From positions 62,678 to 126,677 of the forward strand of contig PXSK01000021.1 in NCBI GenBank assembly GCA_003022865.1: a stretch of 64,000 nucleotides of DNA, written 5' to 3'. The position numbers and the translations under genes are program-made. This document shows, one piece after another, positions 41,133 to 50,327 of the stretch. Positions within the stretch are counted from its first letter, which is position 1. Each line of letters starts with the position of its first letter. This DNA comes from Halobacteriales archaeon SW_5_70_135 (GTDB lineage Archaea; Halobacteriota; Halobacteria; Halobacteriales; SW-7-71-33). The notes under the pieces were generated by a model. The model was not told the origin of the DNA. It worked only from the letters and a program-made list of their open reading frames with translations, and did no database searches.

Positions 41133-43106
41133 TCAGGCGGAGGCGGAGCCGGCCTGGCAGCGACGCATCGCATCGCGGACGGCCTGCTTGTCGCCCAGCA
41201 GCGTGAGCCGGTCGCCGCGCCGGAGGGTGAAGTCGGCGTCGGGAATGTGGTTGTCGCCGTTTCGCCCCACGAGGGCGACGAGGACGCCGGCGGGGATCTC
41301 CCGGTCGAACTCCCGTATCGTGAGTCCGATGAACTCGTCGGCGGTGAGGGCGGTCTCTTGGACGTCGCCGGCACGGCCGACCTCGGTCATCCAGTTCGAC
41401 AGCGTGGGTCGCTCGATCATGTTGTCGATGGCGGTGGCGGTAGCGAACGTCGAGGAGACCGTCTGCACGCCCAGGTCCTCGAAGGCGTCGACCTTGTCGG
41501 GGTCGTTGACGCGAGCGATCACCGTCTCGGGGGCGAACTCCGACTTCGCCAGCTGGGCGATGAGCAGGTTGGCGTCGTCGTCGCCGGTGGCGGCGGTGAC
41601 TATCTTCGAGTTGTCACCCCCGGCGGCCAGGAGGTCGTCCGTGTCGGTGCCGTCACCGACGTGGACGGTGAAGCCGTCGTTGCGGGCGCGCTCTACCACG
41701 GCCGTGTCCCGCTCGACGATGACGACGTTCTCGCCGCGGTCCTCCAGTCGCTTCGCCAGTGCTCGTCCGACGCTACCGCCGCCGATGATGATGACACGCA
41801 TGGGTATCACGTCCAGTAGTTCCGCTATCTGCCGCGCGAAGCCCCCTTCGAGGACGACCGTCACCAGGATGACCAGAAAGACGATGCCGACGAGCACGCC
41901 GCTGGGGTCGAGGTTCGGCGTCAACAGCCCACCCTGTATCGGGGCGACGTCGGCCGGGTCGAGTTCGAGAGCGAACAGCGTCGCCACGCTGGCCGGGATG
42001 ATACCGCGGGGGCCGACCAGACTGATGAACAGCTTCTCGCTCGTCGCGTACCGGTCGCCGATCGTCGAGAGGAACACGAGCAGGGGCCGCAGCACCAGGG
42101 CGGCGACGACCACGACGATCAGTCCGCCAGCGCCGAGTTCGGACAGCGACTGCAGGTCCAGAAGCGCCGCCAGCGTGATGAACACGAACGAGAGCACCAG
42201 CAGCGTGAGGTCGCCGTTGAACGCCTCGATCTGGTGGTCGAACGGCACGTCGAGGTTACCGAGGACGATCCCCGCCGTCGCCGCGGCGGCGACGCCGGCC
42301 TCGCTGGCGAGCTCCTGGGCCGCTCCGAAGGCCACGACCGCCCCCGCGAGCACGAGCAGCCGCGCGTTCTGCGGCGCCGACCCCGGCGAGAGGTCAATGT
42401 ACCGTAGCAGGTAGTACAGCACACCGGCGACGACGATGCCGACGAGGACGCCGATACCGAGCCGTTCGGCGAACAGCCGTGCCAGGTCGGCGACGGTCGG
42501 GCTCTCGAGCCGGATCGCCTCGAAGGCGACCACCGCCCCGATGGCGGCGGTCACGTCGTTGACGATACCTTCCGTCTCCAGGGCGGCGGCGACCCGGTCG
42601 CGGACGGGGACGACTTCGAGGACCGGCGTGACCACCGTCGGGCCGGTCGCGACCAGCAGGGCGCCGATCAGCAGGGAGAGCGGCCAGCCTGCGCCGAGCA
42701 CGAAGTGGACCGCCGCCGCGGTGCCGAGGAAGGCGATGACCGCCCCGACGGTGATCAGCCGCACCGTCTCCGACGGCGCCTCCCGCAGCTTCGAGACGCG
42801 CAGGTTGAACGCCCCCTCGAAGACGATGATGGCGACGCTGACCCCGACGATCGTGGCGATCGGCTCGCTACCGAACAGCTGGTCCGGCTTGAGCACGCCG
42901 ATCCCCGGTCCGAGCACGAGCCCGGCGGCGATCAGAAAGACCACGCTGGGCACCTGTAGCCGGTCGGCGAGCACCTGCGAGAGCACGCCGACGCCGATGA
43001 TCGTCGCCACGACGGTCAGCAGGCTCGCGCCGCCGCTCTCGCCGACCACCAGCGGCGCCGCTCCGGACACCGTCGACAGCGACCCGACGGTACTGGGGGG
43101 TATCAC
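41133..43106 (-). CDS. NhaP-type cation:proton antiporter with TrkA-N/TrkA-C regulatory domains
   Basis: The 657-residue protein has about twelve to thirteen membrane helices of the CPA1 Na+/H+ exchanger type (TGPTVVTPVLEVVPVRDRV, EGIVNDVTAAIGAVVAFE, SLVGPRGIIPASVATLF). A cytoplasmic NAD-binding TrkA-N domain (from about 423, IIIGGGSVGRALAKRLEDRG) and a TrkA-C domain (about 570-650) follow. The RCK part suggests control by nucleotides. In haloarchaea it would help expel Na+ or balance K+. It runs alone on the minus strand. Confidence 0.93.
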   Translation of the reverse strand: MIPPSTVGSLSTVSGAAPLVVGESGGASLLTVVATIIGVGVLSQVLADRLQVPSVVFLIAAGLVLGPGIGVLKPDQLFGSEPIATIVGVSVAIIVFEGAFNLRVSKLREAPSETVRLITVGAVIAFLGTAAAVHFVLGAGWPLSLLIGALLVATGPTVVTPVLEVVPVRDRVAAALETEGIVNDVTAAIGAVVAFEAIRLESPTVADLARLFAERLGIGVLVGIVVAGVLYYLLRYIDLSPGSAPQNARLLVLAGAVVAFGAAQELASEAGVAAAATAGIVLGNLDVPFDHQIEAFNGDLTLLVLSFVFITLAALLDLQSLSELGAGGLIVVVVAALVLRPLLVFLSTIGDRYATSEKLFISLVGPRGIIPASVATLFALELDPADVAPIQGGLLTPNLDPSGVLVGIVFLVILVTVVLEGGFARQIAELLDVIPMRVIIIGGGSVGRALAKRLEDRGENVVIVERDTAVVERARNDGFTVHVGDGTDTDDLLAAGGDNSKIVTAATGDDDANLLIAQLAKSEFAPETVIARVNDPDKVDAFEDLGVQTVSSTFATATAIDNMIERPTLSNWMTEVGRAGDVQETALTADEFIGLTIREFDREIPAGVLVALVGRNGDNHIPDADFTLRRGDRLTLLGDKQAVRDAMRRCQAGSASA

Positions 43107-43207
43107 GGTCGGTCACCTCCGTCGCGTCGAGACAGCCGTCCGGCGGTCCCCATCGGGCGGCCGTATGTGGAGGGGGTACAAAAGCGTCCGCTTCCCGGTG
43201 TCGGCGG

Positions 43208-44107
43208 TCAGCCGTCCAGATACGACAGCACACCCCGGACGTTCATCGCCACCTCGCCGCGGGCCTTGTGCTCGCCCCACACCGCGGCGGTCTCCGGGTC
43301 GGCCGAGAGCCGCTCGACGGCGCCGTCGTCGCCGTGTTCCGCCCGGGCCGCCCGCACCGTCTCGACCCACGCTTCCAGTCGACGGGCGTACTCGTCGAGT
43401 CGGTCGGCGGCGGGCTGTGCGCCGAAGTGTGTGTAACAGAGCGTCGACCGGTCCAGCCCGCGCAGCGTCTCCACGTCGGCGAGTGCTCGCTCGAGGTCGA
43501 ACTGTGGCGGCGGCGTCGTCGGCTCCACGCGGTCGAGTGAGGGGACGTAGATGCCGGCGGCGTCGGCCGTGAAGACCGCGTCGTTCTCCGGATGGTCGAA
43601 GACGGCCTGATGGGGCGCGTGGCCCGGTGCCTCGTGGGCGACGAGCGTGTGGTCGCCGAGGTCGACCCGGTCGCCGTCGGCGACGGGACACAGTCGCTCC
43701 TCGGGGACCGACTCGGGCTCGGTGTAGTAGCGGGTCTGGTCGCCGACGGCGTCCTTCGTCCCCGCCCAGAGCCGCGAGGGGTCAACCAGGTGTCGAGCGC
43801 CGCGTTCGGGGACGACGACCTCGGCGTCGGGCAGTTCGTCGGCGAGAAAGCCGGCGCCGCCGGCGTGGTCGAGGTGGACGTGGGTGACGGCGACGACCGC
43901 GACGGCCGCGCGGTCGATGCCGACCGCGTCGAGCGCGTCGAGCACCCGGTCGTGGTGGGTGCCGATGCCGGTCTCGACGAGCGCGGGCCGCTCGGCGTCG
44001 AGCAGGTAGACACAGCCGTACTCGGCGGTGTCGTACATCCCGGTGTCCACGCGGTAGAGGTCCGTGCAGTCGCCGACCGTGACGGGATGAACCTCTCCGA
44101 CTGCCAT
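43208..44107 (-). CDS. Metallo-beta-lactamase fold hydrolase
   Basis: The 299-residue protein has the MBL metal motif THVHLDH, a later H in HEAPGHAPHQ, and D in FTADAAGIYVPS. The start MAVGEVHPVTVGDC at 44107 is preferred to an upstream in-frame ATG (44134). The fold covers thiolesterases, lactonases and glyoxalases; the substrate is not evident. It is divergent from the halocyanin gene across a 182-base promoter region. Confidence 0.88.
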   Translation of the reverse strand: MAVGEVHPVTVGDCTDLYRVDTGMYDTAEYGCVYLLDAERPALVETGIGTHHDRVLDALDAVGIDRAAVAVVAVTHVHLDHAGGAGFLADELPDAEVVVPERGARHLVDPSRLWAGTKDAVGDQTRYYTEPESVPEERLCPVADGDRVDLGDHTLVAHEAPGHAPHQAVFDHPENDAVFTADAAGIYVPSLDRVEPTTPPPQFDLERALADVETLRGLDRSTLCYTHFGAQPAADRLDEYARRLEAWVETVRAARAEHGDDGAVERLSADPETAAVWGEHKARGEVAMNVRGVLSYLDG

Positions 44108-44289
44108 GCCGGCAGTCGCGCTCGCCGCCAGCATAAGTACGTCGCTGTCGTGACGGCCCCGGCGGGTCGGTGCCAGGCGTCGGTCCGGCGTTCGATCGAC
44201 CGTCGCACGCGCCGAGGACCACGGACTGGACACCGGCACGACGGACGGGAGTCGTAACCCCTAACAGCGCGACAGGCACACGGCCGTAC

Positions 44290-44832
44290 ATGAATCGACG
44301 GGAGTTACTCGCGAGCGCGTCCGGTGCGGGACTGCTCGCCGTGGCCGGCTGTACGCAGTCGAGCGACGGCGGCGACGGCAGCGGTGGCGACGGCGACGGC
44401 GAAGACGAGGACGGCACGACGGAGACCACACGGACGACCGAGAGCGCGACGGTCGGCGCCGCCGTCTCGCTCCGGGGGACCGCCTTCGACCCGCGGCGGG
44501 TCTCGGTCGAGCCCGGCGAGGCCGTCGAGTGGACCAGCGAGGAGAGCGTCGCCCACGACGTGACCGCCGGTCAGCTCACTGACGACGGCGAGAGCTGGGA
44601 CTACAGCGAGTCGCTCTCGGAGGGCGAGTCGACGACGTACACCTTCGAGAGTGAGGGCATCTACGAGTACTACTGCACCGTCCACGGCGTGACCTCGATG
44701 TGCGGTGCCGTCTTCGTCGGCGACGCCTCCCTGCCGGAGGGCGCACTCCCCTGCGAGTCCGACAGCGGCGGGAGCGGGGGCGACGGCGACGGCGGCGGGA
44801 GCGGGGGCGACGGCGACGACGGCTACTACTGA
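44290..44832 (+). CDS. Halocyanin-like type I copper lipoprotein
   Basis: The 180-residue protein starts MNRRELLASASGAGLLAVAGC, a Tat leader with lipobox Cys21. A Ser/Gly/Asp/Glu/Thr-rich spacer follows, then a plastocyanin fold with likely copper ligands H89 (SVAHDV), C129 and H132 (YYCTVHG) and M137 (TSM). An unusual C-terminal Gly/Ser/Asp tail (about 155-180) ends in GYY. It should carry electrons at the outer membrane face, probably toward a respiratory oxidase. Confidence 0.92.
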   Translation: MNRRELLASASGAGLLAVAGCTQSSDGGDGSGGDGDGEDEDGTTETTRTTESATVGAAVSLRGTAFDPRRVSVEPGEAVEWTSEESVAHDVTAGQLTDDGESWDYSESLSEGESTTYTFESEGIYEYYCTVHGVTSMCGAVFVGDASLPEGALPCESDSGGSGGDGDGGGSGGDGDDGYY

Positions 44833-44893
44833 TCGGGCGGTCCGCGGTCGGCGCTCGAATCGTGAGAGGCGGTGCCGAACGACCGACACGCTC

Positions 44894-44900
44894 TTTTTTT
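44894..44900 (+). promoter_or_regulatory. T7 run upstream of serS
   Basis: ttttttt before ggcccg lies 22-28 nt before the serS ATG. It could end the halocyanin transcript and serve as the serS TATA region. Confidence 0.45.
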
Positions 44901-44921
44901 GGCCCGCGGAACCGTCAGGCG

Positions 44922-46301
44922 ATGATCGACCGTGACCTCCTGCGCGAGGAGCCGGGGGCGGTCCGTCGCGCCGTCGAGACGAAAGGCGTCGACGTGGATC
45001 TGGATCGCGTGATCGAGCTGGACGAGCAGTGGCGCGAACTGAAGGCCCGCGGCGACGACCTGCGCCACGAGCGCAACGAGGTCAGCGACCGCGTCGGCGA
45101 ACTCAAAGCCCAGGGCGAGGAGGGGGCGGCCGAGGCGGCCATCGAGCGTTCCCGCGAGCTGAAGGCCGAGCTGGAGACGGTCGAGGAGCGCGCCGAGGAC
45201 ATCGAGACGGAGCTGGAGGCGGCGATGCTGCGGGTCCCGAACGTCCCGAAGGAGGACGTCCCGGTCGGCGAGGACGAGGAGGACAACGTCGAGGTTCGCC
45301 GCGAGGGGTTCGAGGAGCTGCGCGAGTTGCCCGAGGAGGTCGTACCACACTACGACCTCGGCGAGGAGCTCGAGATCCTGGACTTCGAGCGCGGTGCGAA
45401 GGTCTCCGGCGGCGGCTTCCAGTTCGTGAAAGGCGACGGCGCCCGCCTGGAGATGGCGCTCGTGCAGTTCATGCTCGACGTCCACCGCGAGCAGGGCTAC
45501 CGCGACCTGCTGCCGCCGGTCCCGGTGCGCAGCGAGTCGATGGAGGGTACCGGCCAGTTCCCGAAGTTCGTCGACGACGCCTACCGGATCGGCGGCGACA
45601 ACGACGAGCCGTACGACGACGACGACCTCTGGCTGTTGCCGACCGCGGAGGTGCCCGTCACCAACATGTACCGCGACGAGATCCTGCTCGACGAGGACCT
45701 GCCGGTGAAGCGACAGGCGTTCTCACCGAACTTCCGCCGCGAGGCCGGCGAACACGGCACCGAGACGCGGGGGTACGTCCGCGTCCACCAGTTCGACAAA
45801 GTGGAACTGGTGAACTTCGTCCGCCCCGAGAGCTCGGCGGAGCGGCTGGAGGGTCTCCTCGACGAGGCGACGGCGGTGCTCGACCGCCTCGGTCTGCCGT
45901 ACCGGGTGTTACACATGTGTACCGGCGACATGGGGTTCACACAGGCCCGGAAGTACGACGTCGAAGTGTGGGCGCCCGCCGACGACATGTCGGGCGGTCC
46001 CGACGTCGGCGGCCGGTGGCTCGAAGTCTCGAGCGCCTCGAACTTCGAGGCGTTCCAGGCGCGCCGCGCCGGCCTGCGCTACCGACCGGAGCGTCACGAG
46101 AGCGCGGAGTACCTGCACACGCTGAACGCCTCCGGCGTCGCCCTGCCGCGAGTAATGGTCGCCGTCATGGAGTACTACCAGAACGGCGACGGCACCGTCA
46201 CCGTCCCCGAGGCCGTCCGCCCGTACATGGGCGGTCAGACGGTGATCGAGGGGCACGACCCCGTCGGCGAGTCCGCCGTCGGCGCGGGACGGCGGGAGTG
46301 A
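44922..46301 (+). CDS. serS: Seryl-tRNA synthetase
   Basis: The 459-residue class II synthetase charges tRNA-Ser. The N-terminal long coiled-coil arm (about 35-100, Glu/Arg-rich) binds the long variable arm of tRNA-Ser. Catalytic motif 2 is FRREAGEHGTETRGYVRVHQF and motif 3 lies in TLNASGVALPRVMVAVMEYYQ. It is the common bacterial/haloarchaeal type, not the rare methanogen type. Confidence 0.97.
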   Translation: MIDRDLLREEPGAVRRAVETKGVDVDLDRVIELDEQWRELKARGDDLRHERNEVSDRVGELKAQGEEGAAEAAIERSRELKAELETVEERAEDIETELEAAMLRVPNVPKEDVPVGEDEEDNVEVRREGFEELRELPEEVVPHYDLGEELEILDFERGAKVSGGGFQFVKGDGARLEMALVQFMLDVHREQGYRDLLPPVPVRSESMEGTGQFPKFVDDAYRIGGDNDEPYDDDDLWLLPTAEVPVTNMYRDEILLDEDLPVKRQAFSPNFRREAGEHGTETRGYVRVHQFDKVELVNFVRPESSAERLEGLLDEATAVLDRLGLPYRVLHMCTGDMGFTQARKYDVEVWAPADDMSGGPDVGGRWLEVSSASNFEAFQARRAGLRYRPERHESAEYLHTLNASGVALPRVMVAVMEYYQNGDGTVTVPEAVRPYMGGQTVIEGHDPVGESAVGAGRRE

Positions 46302-46450
46302 GATGGCCGCTCGATGTGGCTTGTCGCCCGTCGCCTGTGAACCCCAGTCGACGGGCCGTCGCGGGGGTCGGGGCGGGGCCGTGACCCACGAGTGGTTCAT
46401 GACCGCGCAACGCCCGACAGCGAGCGGACGTACGGGTCGGTGGTCGAGAC

Positions 46451-47541
46451 GTGTTCCGTCGTTCCCGGACGAGGTGGGCTCTCGTCCTCTGTTTGAACGC
46501 CCTCGGAGCGGCGGTCGCTCTATGGTACACGGCACGACACGTCGGACCGGCGACGCCGCTCGGGTATCTCACCGTCGTGTGGCCGTCGTCGTTCGTCTGT
46601 CCCGGTGCCGGCTACCTCCTGTGGTTCCGCGAGCATCCGTCGGCGGGGACGCTCTACCGCGGTGCCGCACAGGGAAGTCTCGCGCTCGCGGCCTTCGCGG
46701 CGGTCCTCGCCGGCGGGATCGTTGTCGGCCAGCACGTACGGGGATCCCCTTCCCCATGCCGAGTATCGTCGTCCTGCAGGCCGCCGTCGGCGGGAGTCTC
46801 CCCGGGCTGCTCGCGGGACACGTCCACGCCCAGCGACGCCTCGCACAGCGACGGGCGGTGGCCCGCGAACAGTGGCTGGAGGTGCTGTCGCGGGTGCTCA
46901 GAGACGACATGCGAGACAAACTCGGCGTCGCACTCGGGGCCGTCGAAACGCTCGACGCCGACGAGTCGGGCGAGACGTCCCGTCGCGTCGAGACGGCGAG
47001 AGAGGCGCTGCACGAGCTACAGTCGACCGCGAAGACGGCACGGGCGGCCGAGAAGACGACCGGCACCCGGCCGTTCGAGCAGGACTTCGAGAACGCCGTC
47101 CACGGGGCCGCTAAACGCGCCTGTGAAGAGTACGGGACGGCCGCCGTCTGTGACGGCGACGTGGTGCAGGTGTCGACCGACTTCGTGCCGGTCACGTCGA
47201 TCCCCGAACTCGACCTGGCGATACACTCCGTCGTCTCGAACGCCGTCGAGTACGGTGAACCACCCGTTGACGTGCGCGTGACGGCCGACGAGACGACCGG
47301 CGCCGGTGTGGTTCGCGTCCGCGACCACGGCGAGGGGATCCCGTCGGCCGAGCTGGAGCCGCTGCTACGGGGCGAGGAGACCGCACTCGGCCACACGAGC
47401 GGCGTCGGACTCTGGCTCACGCGGTGGGTCGCCGACCAGTCCGGCGGCGAACTCCGGTTCAGTCCCGACGACTCCCGGACCGTCGTCGACGTCCGACTCC
47501 CGCTGGCCGCGCGGACGCGCCCACCCGTCGCCGACGGCTGA
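46451..47541 (+). pseudogene. Membrane sensor histidine kinase, frameshifted and lacking the phospho-acceptor His
   Basis: GTG 46451 opens two to three membrane helices (LGAAVALWYTARHVG, GYLTVVWPSSFVCPGAGYLL, SLALAAFAAVLAGGIVVG). The frame breaks at the g-run 46739-46742 (cggggatcc); one more G would read on as GIPFPMPSIVVLQAAVGGS into the kinase. The total, 1091 bases, is one short of a multiple of three. Downstream is an H-box-like helix, LSRVLRDDMRDKLG, where haloarchaeal kinases usually have LRHN; the His is Asp. The ATPase motifs are SNAVEYG, RDHGEGIP and SGVGLWLTRW. Confidence 0.7.
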
Positions 47542-47668
47542 CCCACCACACGCCGCCCCCCGTCTCCCGGCTCCTCGGAGACGGCGACGAGGCAGTCGCC
47601 GGAGGACGCCCGCCGCCGGAGAGGCAGCGAAACGGCCGGACAGGAACGGGTGACCGGACGAGAGCGGG

Positions 47669-47740
47669 GGATCGGTGGAAAGTAGAGAATCGGTCGAGGG
47701 TAGGGAATCGGCCGAGAGTGAGGAATCGGCCGAGAGTGGA
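47669..47740 (+). repeat. Four 18-base direct repeats upstream of the ABC transporter operon
   Basis: Units are 47669-47686 (degenerate), 47687-47704, 47705-47722 and 47723-47740. The core is gaatcggccgagagt; the last two units share their first 16 bases. The array ends 3 bases before a T5 promoter box and 33 bases before the start codon, a good place for an operator. Confidence 0.7.
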
Positions 47741-47743
47741 GGA

Positions 47744-47748
47744 TTTTT
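47744..47748 (+). promoter_or_regulatory. T5 box (gatttttac) for the ABC transporter operon
   Basis: ttttt lies 25-29 nt before ATG 47773 and directly after the 18-base repeats. cgcgcgcacgcacacgcg follows. Confidence 0.5.
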
Positions 47749-47772
47749 ACGCGCGCACGCACACGCGTGAGC

Positions 47773-48951
47773 ATGAATCAGGACGGAGAGAGTCGGGACG
47801 GAGAGCGTGGCGCGGACGACGAGCAGTCGTCGCAGGTCGACGCGGTCACGGACGGCGTCGGGCGGGGCGAGACGGGGCGGACGAGTCGTCGCGGGTTCCT
47901 GGCGACGGCTGCCGCGACGGGGGCGCTCGCCCTGGCGGGCTGTGTCGGCGGGGGCGACGGCCCGCTGACGGTCTCGACGTGGAGCGGGACGAACCTCGGC
48001 GTGTTCCGCGAGACGATCAAGCCGCTGTACGAGGAAGAGACCGGTGACGAGATCGAGGTCGTCGGCAACTGGGAGAACATCCTCGGGCAGGTCCGGCAGT
48101 CGCCCGCGGACGACCCGCCGTTCGACCTGACCGTCGGCAGCGCCCGCGACCACTACCTCGGCAAGCAGGACGGCCTGTGGGAGTCGATCCGGTACGAGAA
48201 CGTTCCGAACGCCGATTCGATCAAGTCGACGCTGACGGCGAACATCGAGAGCGAGGACGGCGTGCCCGTCGCGTACGGCATCATGGGCTACGCCTACAAC
48301 GCCGACGCGATCGGCTTCGAGCCGGAGTCCTGGGGCGACCTCGTCACGAACGAGAACGCCGAGAACGTCGCGCTGCCGGGGGCGTACTTCCTCAACTCGG
48401 TGATCATGGCCGCCATCGTCGCCGACGAGGCGCCGATGGCCGAGGAGCTGTACGCCGAGGACGCCCGCGACGTCGACGCCATCTTCGAGACGATGGGCGA
48501 GATGCCGATCTCGAAGTTCTACAACGGCGCCGCGGACATGTGGACGGCCATCTCTCAGGGGATCGCCGACGCGGGCCAGTACTTCTTCGCGTACACGGTC
48601 GCGAAGGCCGCGGAGACCGAGGAGACGAACCTCGGAGTCAGCGTCCCGGAGCGGACCGTCGGCTACGTCGACCACTACCAGGTCGCCCGCGGCACCGGCA
48701 ACCGCACCCAGGCCGAGGAGTTCATCGACTTCCTGCTGCGCGAGGACGTCCAGACGACGTACGCGGAGGCGTTCAACCTCGGGATGGCGAACGAGAACGC
48801 CACCCACCCGGAGCGGACCAGGGCCGAACTCCCGATCGCGAACGACGACCTCGAGGAGAACGTCGTCTTCAAGCAGTACGACCGGATCGCGGAGGCGGCG
48901 CCCAACCTCAACGAGCGGTTCAAGCAGTTCCAGACCGAATACCAGTCCTGA
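47773..48951 (+). CDS. ABC transporter substrate-binding lipoprotein (PotD/spermidine-putrescine-like)
   Basis: The 392-residue protein has an unusually long, acidic N-terminal lead (about 42 residues) before the Tat motif TSRRGFLATAA and lipobox LALAGC. The mature part is a family-1-like periplasmic-binding fold with TVSTWSGTNLGVFRETIKPL, DLTVGSARDHYL and VGYVDHYQVARGTGN, resembling polyamine or ferric/thiamine binders. GTG 47767 is an alternative start. It heads an operon with the ATPase and two permeases; the ligand is not certain. Confidence 0.87.
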   Translation: MNQDGESRDGERGADDEQSSQVDAVTDGVGRGETGRTSRRGFLATAAATGALALAGCVGGGDGPLTVSTWSGTNLGVFRETIKPLYEEETGDEIEVVGNWENILGQVRQSPADDPPFDLTVGSARDHYLGKQDGLWESIRYENVPNADSIKSTLTANIESEDGVPVAYGIMGYAYNADAIGFEPESWGDLVTNENAENVALPGAYFLNSVIMAAIVADEAPMAEELYAEDARDVDAIFETMGEMPISKFYNGAADMWTAISQGIADAGQYFFAYTVAKAAETEETNLGVSVPERTVGYVDHYQVARGTGNRTQAEEFIDFLLREDVQTTYAEAFNLGMANENATHPERTRAELPIANDDLEENVVFKQYDRIAEAAPNLNERFKQFQTEYQS

Positions 48952-48970
48952 CCGGCGGTCGACGAGTTCG

Positions 48971-49010
48971 ATCCGATCCGACCCGACCCGACACGACATG
49001 ACATGACACC
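48971..49010 (+). repeat. Pentanucleotide tandem array
   Basis: Eight 5-base units in a row: atccg twice, acccg twice, acacg, acatg twice, acacc. It lies in the 194-base gap between the substrate-binding and ATPase genes and is followed by accgacac-type repeats. Confidence 0.6.
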
Positions 49011-49145
49011 GACACCGACGACACGACTACGACTCGCACGCGCGCCCTCGGTCCGTGACGCCCGCTCGGAGACGGCCGCCGGGCGCTCGCAGACGACGGC
49101 CCGCCGGCGACGGCCGTGCGGCACGACCGACACAGGGGTGGCGGC

Positions 49146-50327
49146 GTGACCGGCGTCGTCGACCTCGACGGCGTCCGCGTCGAGTACGACGACGTGGTGG
49201 CCGTCGAGGAGCTCTCGGTGGCGGTACGTGACGGGGAGCTGTTCTGCCTGCTGGGGCCGTCCGGCTGTGGCAAGACGACGACCCTGCGGACGATCGCGGG
49301 CTTCGAGACGCCGACGGCCGGTCGCGTCGCCCTCGACGGGACGCCGGTGACGGGGCGGCCGCCGTACGAGCGGGACTGTGCGACGGTGTTTCAGGACTGG
49401 GCGCTGTTCCCGAACAAGAGCGTCCTGGAGAACGTCGCCTTCGGGCCGAAGATGACTGGCGTGTCGGCGAGTGAGCGACGCGAGCGGGCCCGCGAGCGTC
49501 TGGCGACCGTCGAGATGAGCGAGTACGCCGACACCCGACCGTCGGCGCTGTCCGGCGGCCAGAAACAGCGGGTGGCGCTGGCGCGGGCGCTGGCGGTCGA
49601 CCCCGACGTGTTGCTGCTGGACGAGCCGCTGTCGAACCTGGACAAGCGGCTGCGCGAGACGATGCAGCTCGAAATAAAGCGGATCCAGGAGCGACTGGAG
49701 ACGCCGATGCTGTACGTCACCCACGACCAGGACGAGGCGTTCACGCTCGCGGACCGCATCGGGATCATGAACGACGGCCGACTCGTGCAGGTCGGCGCTC
49801 CGGGGGCGGTGTACGACGACCCGGTGAACCGGTTCGTGGAGTCGTTCCTCGGGAGCACGAACTTCGTCGAGGGACGCGTCGTCGAGTCGGCGACCGGCGG
49901 AGGCCCCGAGGGTCGGGTCGACGTCGAGTTCCCGGCGCTCGACGTCGTCGCCGGCGTGCCGGCCGCACGGTCGCTGTCGGCGGGTGACGGCGTCATCGCG
50001 TCCGCGCGGCCGGAGACGATCGACCTCGCCCCGGCGACGGAGGGGGCGGCGAGCACGGACGGCGGCACCGCGTCGAGACCCGGGAGCGAGAGTGACGGTG
50101 ACGACGGCGTCCCCGACGCGGTGCGTCTCGTCGGGACGGTCTCGGAGGTCGTCCACCGCGGGTCGACCGTGCGACAGTACGTCACCGTCGGCGACGGCGT
50201 CGACCTGTTCGTCGAGCGGCCGGCCACGCGGGCGGCGAACGTGGCCGCCGGGGAGCGTGTCCGGCTCTCCTGGGACGCGAGCGACTGCTACTACTTCGGA
50301 CCGGACGACCGGCGGGTCAGGGTATGA
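49146..50327 (+). CDS. ABC transporter ATP-binding protein (PotA-like)
   Basis: The 393-residue ATPase has Walker A GPSGCGKT (37-44), Q-loop FQDWALFP, signature LSGGQ (135-139), Walker B LLLDEP (156-161) and the switch His in VTHDQDEA. A C-terminal TOBE-like region (from about 240) contains a Gly/Ser/Asp insert near 300-318. The start GTG 49146 (MTGVVDLDGVRVEYDDV) was chosen over GTG 49116. It overlaps the next gene by ATGA, so it is coupled to the first permease. Confidence 0.92.
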   Translation: MTGVVDLDGVRVEYDDVVAVEELSVAVRDGELFCLLGPSGCGKTTTLRTIAGFETPTAGRVALDGTPVTGRPPYERDCATVFQDWALFPNKSVLENVAFGPKMTGVSASERRERARERLATVEMSEYADTRPSALSGGQKQRVALARALAVDPDVLLLDEPLSNLDKRLRETMQLEIKRIQERLETPMLYVTHDQDEAFTLADRIGIMNDGRLVQVGAPGAVYDDPVNRFVESFLGSTNFVEGRVVESATGGGPEGRVDVEFPALDVVAGVPAARSLSAGDGVIASARPETIDLAPATEGAASTDGGTASRPGSESDGDDGVPDAVRLVGTVSEVVHRGSTVRQYVTVGDGVDLFVERPATRAANVAAGERVRLSWDASDCYYFGPDDRRVRV

